Below the pieces are notes generated by a model, which saw only the letters and a program-made list of their open reading frames with translations, searched no databases and was not told the DNA's origin. Shown here one piece after another: positions 1 to 11,440 of a DNA stretch of 64,000 bases. The DNA is taken from NCBI GenBank assembly GCA_963556145.1, contig OY744463.1, positions 2,046,001-2,110,000 on the forward strand. The letters are read 5' to 3'. The translations under genes were made by a program, and so were the position numbers. This stretch comes from Hygrocybe punicea. Its lineage: Eukaryota; Basidiomycota; Agaricomycetes; Agaricales; Hygrophoraceae. Each line of letters opens with the position of its first letter. Within the stretch, counting starts at the first letter, position 1.

Positions 1-1716
1 GCCGCCACATAGAGCCTACGAAGTAACCTCCTTCAGTCGGCTATTCGTGGCATGACTTGGACTACGTACTACCACACTCAAGTCCTCGACATATTGAATC
101 TGAGCCGGGTCGACCGCTGCGATACTTTGTCTGATGCTTGCAAAACCAGCAAAGGTGTTGTTGTCGACATCTGAATCAGGGTGTGAGGATATGGGCCGAG
201 GAATGGTCTCCGTAAACGGGGGCCTTACTTTGATCAAGACATATTGTTGGCAATGCGGCGAAGAATTGCATCATATAGACTGGGCCGAAGGCAGCAAACG
301 ACAGCCCACTCCAGTTGCCGTTGAGAGCACCGAAGAGCGCAAGGTTCAGCGCTGGAAAATCGGGATTAAGAGAGAGGTAAGCCAGAGATACCATGGCGCG
401 GACGTCATCAGCCGTGGTGTTGGCACTTGCGCCAGACTGTGCCAGGTTGAGAACCGTGCTGAAAGCCTAAGGGGACGTGAGAGATGTGACAAATAGCAAC
501 GAAAGTAAACGAACGTTGACGACACTTCCTTTGCCCTGGGCATGGAACGGGCATGTTGCGTCGTCGATGCAGAACGCATCAGCTCGCAGTAGAAGGCGAT
601 TGACGGCTCTCATTTGCGAAGTCACCAGATCTAAATTATTCTACATGATGTGAGCGCGAGAAATTTCCATGAAACCACCACGTACGATCCCGTGAGGCAA
701 AATAGCATCAAGTACAAAGCGACCGACATGCTGAGGAAATTGTTTTGCGTATGCAGTTGCCCCAAACGTTCCGCTGTATACATCGCCGTCAGCCATCCAG
801 GGACCTGGTTGGTGTTTGCAGACTTACTAAGACACAGAAAAAAAATGCAGGGTTTCGTATCGGAGCGCCTCTCGCAAACTGTTCCAATCTTGCACGGTAT
901 CCGCGGTGCCAACGTGGACAACAATACCTTTAGGAGTACTGAAATCGATGCAGGATTGAGCAAAAGCACTTGCCCCAGCCTGGTAGGCGACGAACTCGGC
1001 CTCATTAGCTGGTCTACGGCGATGCTCGATGATTGAGTCAAGCGAACCCTAAATGCTATATAATACATACAAGGAGGATGGAAGCACAAAGTTCCCAACC
1101 GAACAATTGAGTGGGTTGGATGAGAATGATCCGCGCACATCCATGGCTGCTCTCTGTGTTACCGATATGGTTCGCTAGTGGCTCAGTGCCGCTCACCTAA
1201 AAGGTCGAATTTCTCCAAAGGCGTGAACAATTCAGCCTTGGACAGGTTGAGGGCAAGGAACCATGCGAAGGAAGCCACTTCGCCATTCGGTCCGCCTGAT
1301 GAAACCTCAATGGAAAAAAAAAAACAGCTACCGAGCGAAAAGTGCAGTACCGGGATTGCTGAAGAGAAGTGTCAGTCGGTAGGTGCGTGAAGTGAATTAG
1401 CTCACAAATTGATGAGACCCTGGGGATTTTGGGGGCGATACATCGAGAAGCCAAGGGTGATCTTATTGGTGTCGGAAATCGGCTGCGCGTAGTCTAAGGG
1501 GACATCGAGGCGACCGCAACGAAGTGTTGACGGAAGTGTGGCGGGCAACTCGATGCCTTGCAGCGGCTGGGGCACATTCGTTGCACAGTCAACCCATTGG
1601 ATGCTGTTGGATCGCACAGCAAGCGCAGCAGAGAAGTTGGAAAAGGCTAGAGTGACAATCCCAGTGAACAGGAACCACACGATGGTAAATTGTTTATGCA
1701 AAGAGAGTGAAATCAT
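1..1716 (-). CDS. TAP-like secreted alpha/beta hydrolase (5' part, runs off left edge)
   Basis: Probable secreted peptidase or esterase of the tripeptidyl aminopeptidase (TAP-like) alpha/beta-hydrolase family. The start at 1716 gives a hydrophobic signal peptide of about 30 residues, then the family's CGRLDVPLDYAQP motif. Exons, spliced by frame, carry ARGGPNGEVASFAW (oxyanion region), then the nucleophile elbow VSYGTFGATAYA. The elbow is split by a 54-nt intron at 774-827 (GTAAGT..TACAG), with TA|C forming the tyrosine after the serine. Further exons continue as VTSQMRAVNRLLLRADAFC and TVLNLAQSGASANTTADDV, and the last visible exon follows an intron at about 169-231. The C-terminal catalytic Asp and His and the TAP-like C-terminal domain lie beyond the left edge. 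Family call is strong; substrate unknown. Confidence 0.75.
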
Positions 1717-2331
1717 TGAAGGGTGTAGATAGTTGTCGCTTTGACCCTTTATAGAGATTGAGAGCGCATTACGAAACAGAATGGTAGTGCGCAGTCACTG
1801 GCAGATCTGTGTATCCGTTGTTAGAGCTGCTTGCGAAAGGCGTAAGGCACACCGCCTTCAAGTTAGTATATAAACACCCGCTTGCCGATGGTATGATACG
1901 GCCTAGTCAGAGGTTAAAATACAACTGCGCAAAGACAAAATGGACAGCCTTGATCAGGAGCACTCACATAACGAGCTTTACCGACAAGGAACCGCAGCCG
2001 CGTTACCATGACTTGGCTTAAATTTCCACGTCAGATTTTCTTGGTGCAGACGTCCATAAGTCTGACGAGAGGTCAATTAAACCTTAACCCTATCAATCTC
2101 CACAATTAATATAAGGTATACCCTGGGGTACCGGTATTCAAATATTCTACTCCTTTAGCACTTCCGCGTCAAATGTCAGCATCGTTAGTCCCTCAATACG
2201 AAGCCCCAGCCCACGCAATGTTACATTCAAGTTGGGATGTTCCTTGACAAGTGATGACAGTGCAATACTAGTTATTACCAGACTAATACCAGTGTTACAT
2301 GGATACATGTTCATCACCACAGCGGAAGCAC
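1717..2331. other. Intergenic, no gene seen
   Basis: This 615-bp stretch holds the promoter side of the TAP-like gene (a TATA-like tttatagag lies about 35 bp upstream of its ATG) and the 3' side of GHITM. Only short chance reading frames are present. A small imperfect palindrome around ggtaccggtatt near 2128-2140 is the only structure noticed. Confidence 0.5.
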
Positions 2332-3671
2332 TTATTTTCTCTTCTGTTGCATGGACAGTATCTGCGCGAGACGAATGCTATGAAAGAGTCAGGCACAAGT
2401 GACTCTTTCCAGAAAGATGCACGAACAAAATATTGATCATATCCAATTCCAAGCTAATTGATTCTTTCATGGGGTCACGAGTAACAAGGCCTCGCTCTGC
2501 CATGCGCGCATTGTGCAAAATTTTCTGAGTGCTGATTGCGATAAATCACATGTCAACTTTTGTACTGCATCATGAACTTGGGGTATGCTTACTCGTAGAG
2601 GACGAATCCACCGAAGACGGCAAGCCCGCCGTATAAAGAAATAGATTCTGCAACCGCGAGACCGCGCATGCCAAGAGGTAGGGCCAAAGGCGCTAGAGAA
2701 CTGAGAGCGACAACAGTGACGCCGGCCAGAAGTGGCCCACCCATATATAGGTACTTATCGTTGCTGAGATCACAGAGGTTAAATGGACAGGAGAGTGGGT
2801 GACAAAAGCACGCTTACGTAGCAGTGGCACCTATATAGGATAGGGAGCCGACTACTCCGCAGGTGTAGAGTGCAGCTCGGGAAAGGATAGCAGGGCTCAG
2901 GAAGAAGAAAGGGCTGAGGGTCGCAGCTTGACACGCATTGAAGGCCTGAATATTTCGCACGTGTTCGGATTCTTCGGAAATAATAAGGTAGAAAGTGAGA
3001 CACCTACGAGCCAGAAAAAATGTTTGGGAACAGTGTTTTCGGGTGAAGTCGCGAATACCCCAACCATAGATCCTATACTGCCGGCAAGACCTACTCCGAG
3101 TACAACCCCTACATAATGATCATGGTAGTGGTTAGTTGAACACGACTCAGAGGACCAACACGAATAGCCGTACATGGGTTGGCTGACATGATTCTGAAAG
3201 CCACGCCGGACTTGAACAATGAACGAGCCGCGATGGCAGTAAGAGCCAGCCCTCCACCTGTGTACTTGAAACTGTCATGAAGATAAGATTGTTCGGCAGC
3301 AGAGAGACTATCTCGGGTCTCCCGGTTAAAAACCGCTTCAACGAGAAGGACGGTGCCGGCAACAGTTACCTGGTTGTGGGCCAATGGATGGTCAGGCAAT
3401 GTTACCGTGAAGCGGAATGACCACGGACAGCTGTAATCCCGAAACGTTTCCACGACTGTTCCTGTGTTGGCCGCGAAATGGCGGCGGAATCAGTCATTAA
3501 CGATCTAGAACGTCTGAACAACGGTGGGGGAGGCCATAAAGCTTTGGAGAATCTGGGTGACACATTGCTGAAGGAGCTGCTTGACAACGACTGCCGACCA
3601 CAACGCCCAAACTTCCCAACGAACACATGACTGATGAGAGGCCGCGACGAGGAAATACTGGCTCGTAACAT
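2332..3671 (-). CDS. GHITM: GHITM/MICS1-like mitochondrial Bax-inhibitor-1 family protein
   Basis: Inner-mitochondrial-membrane protein of the Bax inhibitor-1 (TMBIM) superfamily, linked in animals to cristae structure and ion exchange. The N-terminus from 3671 is rich in Ser/Arg (MLRASISSSRPLISHVF...), as expected for a mitochondrial presequence. The mature part begins VLLVEAVFNRETRDSLS, then FKYTGGGLALTAIAARSLF, LGVGLAGSIGSMVGVFATSP, AFNACQAATLSPFFFLSPA and SLYGGLAVFGGFVLYDTQKIL, ending LELDMINIFIRLAQILSMQQ plus KRK. At least six introns were placed by frame; the first donor is GTCCGT, which is weak but gives the conserved GITA/VTVAG junction. All seven expected hydrophobic segments appear and nothing looks broken. 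Followed upstream by the TBL1-like gene on the same strand. Confidence 0.85.
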
Positions 3672-3785
3672 GCAGAGGACAAGTAAGTGGAAACAAACCA
3701 GCGAGGCGGGAGGTTGGATGCCGGGAGATCTTTACGCAAGCTATGATGTATTGCGGCACATAAATTATATTTAGTACCAGCCAAA

Positions 3786-5955
3786 TCAGCCAGGCAAATC
3801 TCGCAGTGCCGGTACTCTCGTAATATCCACTACTCCTACTCGCCGACACTCTAATGCCAAAGCAATGCGATTGATGCTCCCCGATATCTGCCAGTCAATC
3901 TCGAATACGCCCGGCTTCTCAGACCCGGCGTACCATGACCATTTCTTTGCCTTCTCCTGAGACAAGACAAAGGAATCAGGCTGTGTATAAAAACCGGATG
4001 ACAGAAGTGATACCTTGATGCTATATATATGTAGCCATCCATCCCCACTCCCCGTCGCTAGCCAATGACCATCAGGACTGAAGCAAAGGGCATACACCGG
4101 CCGTCTGTGATCTGAAAATACCTGCGTGCAAGCCCCCGTCGTGGCGTCCCATAACCGCGCCGTGCCATCGAATGACGATCTATTTGGTTTCAGATGGAGG
4201 CACGGCCATCTAAAGAAGTATAAACTGACGTTGCGACCAGTTCGTTCGAGCTGGGCGAATAAGGACACCAGCCAATACTGCTAACGGAATGTTTGTGTCC
4301 TCTCAGAATAATCACAACATCAGAGTGGATGGAGTCTGGGGAGCCAGTTACATTGGGGACGTCCCATATTCGAGCGGTTTGATCATCGGAACAAGAAGCT
4401 AGCCGTGTCCCGGAGGGGTTACTCTTGATTTGATTAATCTCGTTTTCGTGTCCACTACGAAAGAAGTATCAATTATTGTTTTATTACAATCACCGAGATG
4501 ACTCACGTCAGTGTTTTTATGGGTTTGATGATGTCTAGCTTCATGACATGGATCAACATGTCAGCACCGCAGCTTGCAAATGTGGTCTCATCCAGCCAGT
4601 CGACGTCCAAACAACAATCTGGGATTCCCCAAGTAAATATAGTGATAGTAACTCCGGACATTCTGCTCGCCTGTATGACATCGGTACTGCATATGAAGTT
4701 TTTTGCCCTTCACATCCCATAAACACACAGTTCCGTCGAGACTCGCAGTCAAAAGCCAACGACCGGATTTTGAAAATCGTGTGGTAAATAGTGGCCCCTT
4801 CTCGCCGAAGCAATTAATATCAAAAACAAATATAAAAACGAAGTCTCACTTGATGCTGTGGGCTCGAAAAATAAAGGCCACCAGATGGGGTGCATACCCT
4901 AAGGATAGAGTCGTAAGACCCAATTGCGAGCAGAGAACCGTCAAAATTCCAATCTAGGGCGGTCAGGTCGCCTTGGTCAGGCCCTCCAAAATGATTTTTC
5001 AACGACAATACGGGTTCCGAGTTTGTTGGTGGTGCAGTATCGGTCCGTAGTGGAAGAGTCCAAATGTTAACAACAGCATCTTTCGACCTACAGTATGACA
5101 TGGTCAATCCGAACGTCCGTATGCACCATTGAAATGGTCGATGTATGTACCCTGTAGCTAGTAAGTCCAGTCGAACGGGATTCCACGCACAAACGAATAC
5201 CTAATATTTGGATGAGCTGGACCATGCTGACAAATGGGACCCCCTTACTTCTGCAGTGTGTTCTGTAAGCAGACGAACGGCGGTAGGATCGGTTTCGTCG
5301 TCTGCGGGTCCTGGCGGCCGACTCTTGGCCTTCCTGTCTAAGAACGAGCCACCGGCAATTGTTTTTGGATCAAAGCGTGGTTTCTTTTCTACTGGCTTCG
5401 CTGGACAAGATGATTTCAGATAACGTTGTAGGACATTTGGGATAACAGCTAACTTTCTGGCGCTGACGGGACTGGGACTGGATCCATATTGCGAGGCTCT
5501 GTTCTTGCACGCTTCTCGGAACGGCCTTCGCTCATGGAAGGTGTACTGGACTTCCGTTTCACAGCAGTATCCTCAGTCGATCCGTTAGACTTGAGAGGTT
5601 CAATAGATTTTGCATTGGAGTTTGGGTCTACTGTGCAGATATGGGGTTCAAGCAGCGAGAAGCTCGATTTGCAGGTAAAGTTTCCCTTCCAGTGCGTCTC
5701 GGATTCAAGGAAAAGTAAAGCTTTACTAAGGAGTTCCGCGAGTTCACCACGAGGAATGTGTTTTTGAAAGTGTGACGACTGCTTGAGATCTGCCTCTGCG
5801 CAGAGGGTAAAAGCTGAATGTTGGAACCCTACAGAACGGTTGAGGACCTACGACGAGACGGCAAACATAGCGCAGTTACCTGAGTCTTGAAAATAGGAAT
5901 ATATTAGACAATTGATCTCGTCAGCGGTGATGAGGAAAGGATACGACATAGTCAT
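3786..5955 (-). CDS. TBL1: TBL1/SIF2-like LisH-WD40 corepressor subunit
   Basis: Scaffold subunit of histone-deacetylase corepressor complexes (TBL1/TBLR1 in SMRT/N-CoR; Sif2 in yeast Set3C), acting in the nucleus. The first exon (5955, [20 protein letters not shown]) is a LisH dimerisation motif; the second exon carries [19 protein letters not shown] and [18 protein letters not shown], typical of TBL1 N-termini. A variable linker with a basic stretch ([20 protein letters not shown]) follows, then WD40 repeats ([40 protein letters not shown]). The fungal C-terminus [20 protein letters not shown] is complete. ATG 5949 is an in-frame alternative start. It stands head to head with DCAF11 with 280 bp between them. 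Confidence 0.85.
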
Positions 5956-6235
5956 CGAGCAAGAAATCCCAAGCCTGACATTGTCGGAGCTTCAAACCAC
6001 TACTGGTAACTACTAGTACATTATACCCCTAGCGGCTTCAAGTTACGTCAAAATACCTGCTCTTGCTGTTCGTTCTGCTTGTTCTGGAGCCTCGACATTT
6101 GGTCAGCGCTCAGCGCTCAGCTTCGTTGTCTGTCAACGTCGCTGTCAGTGCAATTTTCAAAATGAAGCTTTGTCTGTCATCACGTGGACGTCTTGGCTAT
6201 CTGGCTTCGCTGGAGTATCTGCCCACACAGTTGCC
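5956..6235. promoter_or_regulatory. Shared intergenic region of TBL1-like and DCAF11 genes
   Basis: The two start codons point away from each other with 280 bp between them, so both promoters must sit here or overlap neighbouring transcripts. Around 6113-6122 there is a short direct repeat (tcagcgctcagcgctcagc). No core promoter element could be assigned. Confidence 0.45.
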
Positions 6236-8688
6236 ATGGATGATGACTGGGATATGGAATTGGAGGATGATGACGACGCCTTTGAAGGTCCAGATGCAAT
6301 CATTGAAGGTGACGAAGATGTGCCGGTAGGCGCGTCTATACCAAGCATTGTCCTGTACGTCGAGATTACTGATTGCTTAAATCCCCAGCAGCCCTATTTG
6401 ATGATGGACCCGAAAACGATCAATCCAACGTTTCCCGGACTATCCGCACAAGTGGATTAACTCCACGACGCCTCAATATCTTACTTACGAGGGCTTCCGG
6501 TATCTGGCGTGCATTTGGCTCCAGAGTACGGGTGGAGGAAGATATCGAGGAAAACGGCGACGAATATCTATTTGGAACATATCGGCGAGCCCCTCAGTGG
6601 TTTCCTCCAGTAAACGAACCTCAACAGGCGGGATCGGATCTACTTATGAGTGGCGAATTTGGCCGAGTAGGAAAAAAATCCACTTCCCGTCGTAAGGAAT
6701 TGAACATAGCCAGAATAATCAACAACCCATCCATTCACTTTCGGGCGGCCTCCTACATTGAGGATATAGCTTGTGTAGGTATCTTCTATGTAATCCCCGT
6801 TCCTACACTAATTTTGAAATAGAATTTAGTACCAAACTCTAATGGAACTGCTGTTGCAATATATGACTCCAATGTTTATTCAGGACAGTTTTCTGCTGGT
6901 CTGCGCCTTCATATATTCACAACTTTACCTCCCTCACAACCGATCTATTCAGATTCGTCTTTCTATTACACATGCTCACAAGGTAGCCTCAAGCACATCC
7001 TTCAGTACATGACGATTTCATTAAATTCTTATTTCGCTATCTAGATTTCCGGTTGCGTGTGTACGACATGATTGCGCCTCCTATCCGGAATATCCCTCTC
7101 GTAGGAAGGCCCATTCGGTCTGCGCCGGAATACGGTCAGAACGCCGATACTGGCCATCAAAGCACAATGAAAGTCATCAAGACTATCCAGGGTCACGAAG
7201 GACGTTGGACAATTACTGACTCTCATCTGAGCCCAGACAACCATAGGTGATATTAATTGAGGTTTACATACCCCCTTCTACTAACCTTCATTACATTCAG
7301 GATAATCTATTCATCGATTGTAAGCGTAACCAACCAAAGCAGTACTCGCACTAACAATGAGTAGACTCCTACCGTCTATATGGCTAATACCCTCGACTCA
7401 TCCACCACCCAAATACCCATCCCTTTTTCCGACTCCTCCCCTCGGGGTAGGCACACGTGGATACCCGAAGATTCTTTCGGCATCTGGAGCTGCAGATTCT
7501 CCGCTGACGGAAATGAAGTCGTTGCTGGGGGTAACGGTAGAATATTTGGTACGCTCCGTTTCAGGATGTTTACCCTCACGTCCTCTGATTCGATACAAAG
7601 TATACGACCTACTGGCGGACAGAAGGACTGTGAAAATTTCTGCCCACGATGACGATGTTAACAGCTGCTGTTGGGCCGATACAGCCTCCGGGAACGTGCT
7701 GATCAGCGCTTCTGATGACTCGTTCCTCAAAGTCTGGTACGGGTACCAATATCTCGGCGACTGTTGGCCCCAAATAATAGTACTGTTCAGGGACCGTCGC
7801 TCGCTTGGAACGTCACGGAAACCGTCTGGTATTTTAGTTGGTCACACAGAAGGCATTACATATGTTTCCGCCAAAGGCGACGGCCGCTATGTCATCTCTA
7901 ATGGAAAAGACCAAGCTTTACGTCTTTGGGATTTGCGCAAGATGCGTAGCAGTGCAGAATTTGATGCTATTACCAACGACTACTGCGGCACTAACTTTGA
8001 CTATCGGTATGTACGCGAGTATCCACCGTGAAGATCCACCGTCTAATCACTCAATCGAGTTATCACCGATATCCGAAGCCGAAGCACCCTGCACATCCTC
8101 AAGACTGCAGCGTCATGACCTACCGTGGTCATGCGGTTTTGCGGACTCTGATTCGCTGTCACTTTAGTCCTGTAGAAACTACTGGCGCACAGTATCTATA
8201 CTCTGGATCAGCAGATGGAAAAATACATGCGAGTGTTCCGTCCCTGGCAGCGATTGCATGCAAATTACTGGAATTTGTCTAGATCTGGTCGCTTGATGGC
8301 CGAGTAGTTCAAGTTCTCGATCGATCAAGACCTTTGCCCATATCGTTCGACCCCTCAGGGCCTGAACCAGAACGCACCAACCTACAATGTGCTAACGTTG
8401 CGTGTGTTCGTGATGTCAGTTGGCATTCCCGGGTATGGCATCTATTGGTCTTTGATGCAACTACAAACTTACTTTTTTTTGTTCCGCTAGGAACCCGTGA
8501 TGATGAGTGCTGGCTGGGAAAGTATGAGAGGGGGGAGTGTCGTTGCAAGACACGAATGGAAAGGTTTGTCGAAGATTCCTGGAGCCTTGGAAGACTGGGT
8601 AGAGAGAAAAAGGCAGGAAAGGCGGGACACTTTCAGACCGTCAAGTCTACCGCGTGTCCCAGGAGCATTTGAAAGTGACGAAGATTAG
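6236..8688 (+). CDS. DCAF11: DCAF11/WDR23-like WD40 substrate receptor
   Basis: Substrate receptor of CUL4-DDB1 ubiquitin ligases (WDR23 family, which controls Nrf2/SKN-1 turnover in animals). It opens with a very acidic N-terminus (DDDWDMELEDDDD). The family blocks then follow in order: RRKELNIARIINNPSIHFRA, the first WD repeat region, VYDMIAPPIRNIPLVGRP, IKTIQGHEGRWTITDSHLSP, a serine-rich HTWIPEDSFGIWSCRFSADG block, ISAHDDDVNSCCWADTASGN, LVGHTEGITYVSAKGDGRYV, MTYRGHAVLRTLIRCHFSP and the C-terminal PVMMSAGWESMRGGSVVARH block. Many short introns interrupt the frame; the first (donor near 6309 or 6326) is ambiguous. An upstream in-frame reading exists but ATG 6236 starts the acidic segment. 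Confidence 0.85.
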
Positions 8689-8772
8689 CGGTTATTTTCT
8701 CGGTCTGTATGTTGTACATTATGTACTTTTTGAGTCACGTTGCTGCATTGCCTTACGCTTCAGCCTTAGTCC

Positions 8773-9756
8773 ATGGCTGACAACACCATGACTGCAGACC
8801 TCCCTTCTGGTTTCCCGCCAGGTTACTTCATCATACGGTCGATCGCCAATAATCGGTTATTTGACATAGATATGGACGCAGTTGAAGGTCCGTAAGACGT
8901 TCTCGCACTGGGGATGGCAGAATCTCTCATCCGACCATGCGAAGATGGCGCAGAAGTCATTCTGTGGCCTTCGAAGGAATATTCACTGGTTGAGAGTACG
9001 ACTACTTCGTTTCCGATGCTGTTCATACTCAGTATTGGCTTTCAGGCATGAGGAACCCAGAGAGTAACAATCAGGTCTTCTTTATTGATACCTCTGGTGC
9101 TTTATGCTCGAGGTCGTCAGGTCATGCCATCGATATTGAAGGTATGGGGGAAGTGATAATACCATTGACAGCGTAACTGAGGCGTTAATATCTGCAAACC
9201 AGATGACCGTCTCGTTCTTCGCCACCGACGCCCGGTGTCGCTTCCGTTTCCCAATGCTTATTCTCACCCGCTGCCCAAGTTCTGCTATGACAAAAGCACC
9301 GGAGAGATTTCTGTGACATTTCTTTCAGATCCGACGTATCCGCCGCCCAACCCGTCTGCAACGCAATCTCGTGCATGGATGAATAAATCGTACATCCTGT
9401 CTGCAATTCCTATGCGGAAACCGCCATCTCTCATAGACGACGCGGCTGCCTTTTTATCTTCCGCGATAGTCACACCCCTATCATTCTTCACCGGGTCCAG
9501 TGCGCCAAAGGCCACACCGGATGAAGTCTTCAGCGGCGATATTGACTTAGCCGAGGATGAAGTTCTGGAAGAAGAACGGGGGGAAGAAGCTGAAGCAGAT
9601 GATTCCCCTGATGCAATTAGGCGAGTTCGAATGTTAGCCATTGTTGAGAAAGTCAAGAAAGACAGAGTTTCGGGAGAGAAGGCGAGAGTACGTAGGCGCT
9701 GGGAAGTCATTCCCCTCCGCAAGTCGATTAAGCGGACGGAATCTGTAGCAGTGTAG
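8773..9756 (+). CDS. Ricin-B/beta-trefoil-like domain protein of unknown role
   Basis: Exon 1 (MADNTMTADLPSGFPPGYFI) leads into IRSIANNRLFDIDMDAVE; after an intron comes DGAEVILWPSKEYSLVES, then NNQVFFIDTSGALCSRSSGH and AIDIEDDRLVLRHRRPVSLP. Repeats with N-R-LFDID and ILWP spacing are typical of fungal beta-trefoil (ricin-B-like) proteins that bind glycans or lipids. Residues after about 130 include a disordered acidic stretch (DLAEDEVLEEERGEEAEADD) and a basic C-terminus (RVRRRWEVIPLRKSIKR). Three introns (donors near 8886, 8992, 9140) splice in frame. No signal peptide is evident, so probably cytoplasmic. Function not assigned; similar short proteins occur widely in Agaricomycetes. Confidence 0.7.
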
Positions 9757-9938
9757 CCATGTCATTCAAGTTCTGAAGGCATTCCGCAGTCTAGGAATTA
9801 CCATTCCAGAAGCATGGTGGTCGACAACAATATCAATACCTTGTTGGTCTGAAAAGACAAGACAGGAACTGATTCATTGAAGGCCCATTCACGTGTAAAT
9901 ATTGCGGTTATCCTTACTTATCTAATCAACTTGAACCT

Positions 9939-9980
9939 CCTGTTGCTTTCTTCACGATGCCTGTTGCTTTCTTCACGATG
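9939..9980 (+). repeat. 21-bp perfect tandem duplication over the start codon
   Basis: Two identical 21-bp copies (9939-9959 and 9960-9980) each end in ATG. The unit is a whole number of codons, so the second copy adds seven residues in frame and gives the downstream gene two equivalent start codons. Confidence 0.9.
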
Positions 9981-11112
9981 CCCATTATGATGAGCCCAAT
10001 TACCAAAGCTATTACCTCTCTCGCCATCTTAACAACCATTTCTCTGGTTGGGTCACTGTACAGCATTGGTTACAAGCTTGATTTCTATTTCCCAATGAAG
10101 CTCCGTCGTCCTGGGGAAAAAGATCCTTCATCTCGCCCCCTTCGCCATTATAACCCACCTAGGTTTGACGACTGCAAGCGCTTGCAAGAAACCATCTGCA
10201 CCATAAAGGCTCATGTTCTTGCTTCTGCATCAACTCGCACCATATATGTCCTCGTTTGTCGCATCTTCAATCGCCAACTGGTCGGTACCAGCCTAGCTAT
10301 TGATGAACCTTCTGATTCTACAATAATTGAAACAATATCATCCTCCTGGCCTACCTTTATCCCCCTGGCTGAGCAATATATGTCTAACCCCTCAACAGTT
10401 GTGTGGGCATATGTTGACAAATCATCGTCGGCGCTAGAAGTGCAGCTCAACCCAGACTTAGTTTCAGCTCTGGAAAGCACACCTGAAGTAAGTTTATCTC
10501 GAGTCGCTCTATGAATGTTCTTCACACTTCTTTAGGGCTCTGACTTCTACAACATTCTCCTCACGATATTGTTGGTTACTCTTTTTCACGAACTCTCACA
10601 CCACGTAATAAAGGTACTCTTCAACTGCAAAGTCTCCCCACCTGGATGTGGCCCAGAGAGAGCTGGATCAATTGATGGCAAGTCTGGTGATCTGGTCGAG
10701 CAATTGCTTATAGGTGGCAATGTTTCGGTTCTTTGGAAGGATGGCAAAGCAGGAGAGATGGACAAGATAGAGGGGCTGGTACTAGAGTACCATGGACGTC
10801 TCCGGAAATTAAGTCTGTGGCTCTATTCATAAATCCTCTCCGAATCAGTTTCAATAATGATGTTAACATTTGGCAGCAATTGACCACTGTCGGGCCTTTC
10901 TCACGTCGATCCAGAGCCCCACAATCAGAGGCTTTCCATTTGACCAGCTAAAGGGGTACACAGAACGGTCGGGTGTAACCCGCTTTCGAATTCTCGATCC
11001 CTCCAGTGATCAAGTCGAGATCTTACCTGAACGGCCTAAGGGCAGGGGCCCATGTCGAGGATTGGGATTTCCGGATTTGGATAGTCACAGGCATAATGTA
11101 ATGACTTGGTAG
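9957..11112 (+). CDS. Membrane-anchored HExxH putative metallopeptidase
   Basis: Starts MPVAFFTMPIMMSP, followed by one transmembrane segment (SLAILTTISLVGSLYSIGY) near residues 20-40. A soluble part follows (RTIYVLVCRIFNRQLVGTSL; EQYMSNPSTVVWAYVDKSSS). After an intron (10492-10536) comes ILLVTLFHELSHHVIKVLF, which holds a zinc-binding HExxH (HELSH, extra His after it). A later segment, SIDGKSGDLVEQLLIGGNVS, contains acidic residues that might supply a third ligand. A second intron (about 10813-10876) leads to TIDHCRAFLTSIQSPTIRGF and the stop at 11112. I do not recognise a named peptidase family; the length and single anchor suggest an intracellular-membrane protein. Activity is inferred from the motif only. 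Confidence 0.6.
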
Positions 11113-11440
11113 CTTCGTGCAGGGGTTGGACTTTGGGCAAACATCACATAGGTTCAGCACTAGGCATACCTTTAATTTATACGTTATTTTCAGTGTCAAA
11201 GAGATCACTGAGCTGTGACTCCTTGTTAGGCTTCTGTTGCAATGTGTGTGTTGAGTCGTTGGTTGCTTTGTATTGCATTTTGATCTGGTTGGTTGGTATT
11301 TCAAGGGTTAGATTCTTGGAGCAATACAGGGTGTGAAAAGTAAGTAGTGGACAATAATATTATTGCGAACAAGAGATGCACAACAAACAATGATACACTT
11401 TTTGTTTGATCTAGTAGCAAGCAACACACTGCACTATTTG
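11113..11440. other. Convergent 3' intergenic region
   Basis: 328 bp between two converging genes. AT-rich towards 11350-11430; nothing coding was found. Confidence 0.5.

Noticed and set aside
774..827. Apparent loss of the catalytic serine (DVYSGTF) in the TAP-like hydrolase
   Set aside because: This came from joining the wrong splice site. A GTAAGT..TACAG intron at 774-827 restores VSYGTFGATAYA with the serine in place.
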